Positions 42,188 to 42,276 of a DNA stretch of 42,276 nucleotides are shown here, one piece after another (position 1 is the stretch's first letter; every line of letters begins with the position of its first letter). The DNA lies in contig URVA01000004.1 in NCBI GenBank assembly GCA_900551155.1, positions 1 to 42,276 on the forward strand. The letters run 5' to 3'. The stretch comes from an uncultured Eggerthella sp. (GTDB taxonomy: Bacteria; Actinomycetota; Coriobacteriia; Coriobacteriales; Eggerthellaceae). The position numbers and the translations under genes are program-made. The notes below the pieces were generated by a model. It was not told the origin of the DNA. It ran no database searches and worked only from the letters and a program-made list of their open reading frames with translations.

Positions 42188-42276
42188 TTAGAATTCAAGT
42201 TCCTTCAGGCGATCAAACACAACATCTTTGCGCGTTAAGAAATCCCAAGGATCGAAGATCTCATCAAGCGTTTCCT
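42188..42276 (-). CDS. purB: 3' end of a gene, probable adenylosuccinate lyase (partial)
   Basis: Only the last 28 codons are inside the window: ETLDEIFDPWDFLTRKDVVF, then DRLKELEF and TAA. The LD..FD...L...D..F.R pattern resembles the C-terminus of adenylosuccinate lyase, and purC (the enzyme one step earlier) lies on the same strand nearby. The fragment is too short for certainty. Confidence 0.45.
   Translation of the reverse strand, partial: ETLDEIFDPWDFLTRKDVVFDRLKELEF

Overview
The window reads as a chromosome segment of a low-to-mid GC anaerobic actinobacterium, most likely of the class Coriobacteriia and possibly Eggerthellaceae. This rests on gene content: a classical menaquinone (men) operon, an old-yellow-enzyme/FeS enoate reductase, CaiA/CaiD-like acyl-CoA enzymes, a giant VWA/isopeptide-pilin surface protein with a Gram-positive sorting tail, and small Tat-like surface proteins. 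The genus is not determined. No rRNA, tRNA, CRISPR array or intact insertion sequence was seen.

Layout. 1-847: spacer with hairpins. 848-3994: enoate-reductase-type flavoenzyme and a divergent TetR regulator with a palindromic operator candidate between them. 4069-9863: ethanolamine-type module on the + strand, comprising permease, HAD phosphatase, class-III PLP enzyme, APH-type kinase, PII protein and terminator. A convergent, frameshifted ANTAR RNA-binding regulator follows. The permease leader carries two hairpins with the A1/G4 hexaloop expected of ANTAR targets. I infer a B12- and microcompartment-independent route: ethanolamine uptake, ATP-dependent phosphorylation, then phospho-lyase cleavage to acetaldehyde, ammonia and phosphate, with PII sensing the nitrogen output. 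10626-14890: CaiA-like dehydrogenase, CaiD-like hydratase, alpha/beta hydrolase, flavodoxin-family protein and an orphan transposase-type HTH protein. 15163-23449: one 8.2-kb gene for a giant VWA plus pilin-repeat adhesin. Its natural start codon is separated from the body of the reading frame by a G10 tract, a classic contingency-locus arrangement that is in the OFF register here. 23814-24863: PiT phosphate transporter.

25115-34899 is a long minus-strand run: folE, ACT-domain protein, mazG, menF, menD, menH, menB and a menE-menC fusion, with overlapping or closely spaced genes. It takes chorismate through isochorismate and o-succinylbenzoate to 1,4-dihydroxy-2-naphthoyl-CoA; menA and the methyltransferase are not in the window. 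35164-40324 holds xthA, a small membrane protein, purC and an OmpR-type two-component system, all on the minus strand. 40504-42021 is a Tat-like/anchored surface protein on the + strand, and the window ends in the 3' end of a probable purB.

An unusual genome-wide-looking trait is that many spacers contain their own diverged short tandem array (periods 15, 16, 19, 20, 21, 31, 35 and 44 bp), each unrelated in sequence to the others and often starting at the 3' end of a gene. Similar expansions appear in-frame inside MenH, MenF and MazG. Base composition and all family assignments are by reading only; no database search was run.
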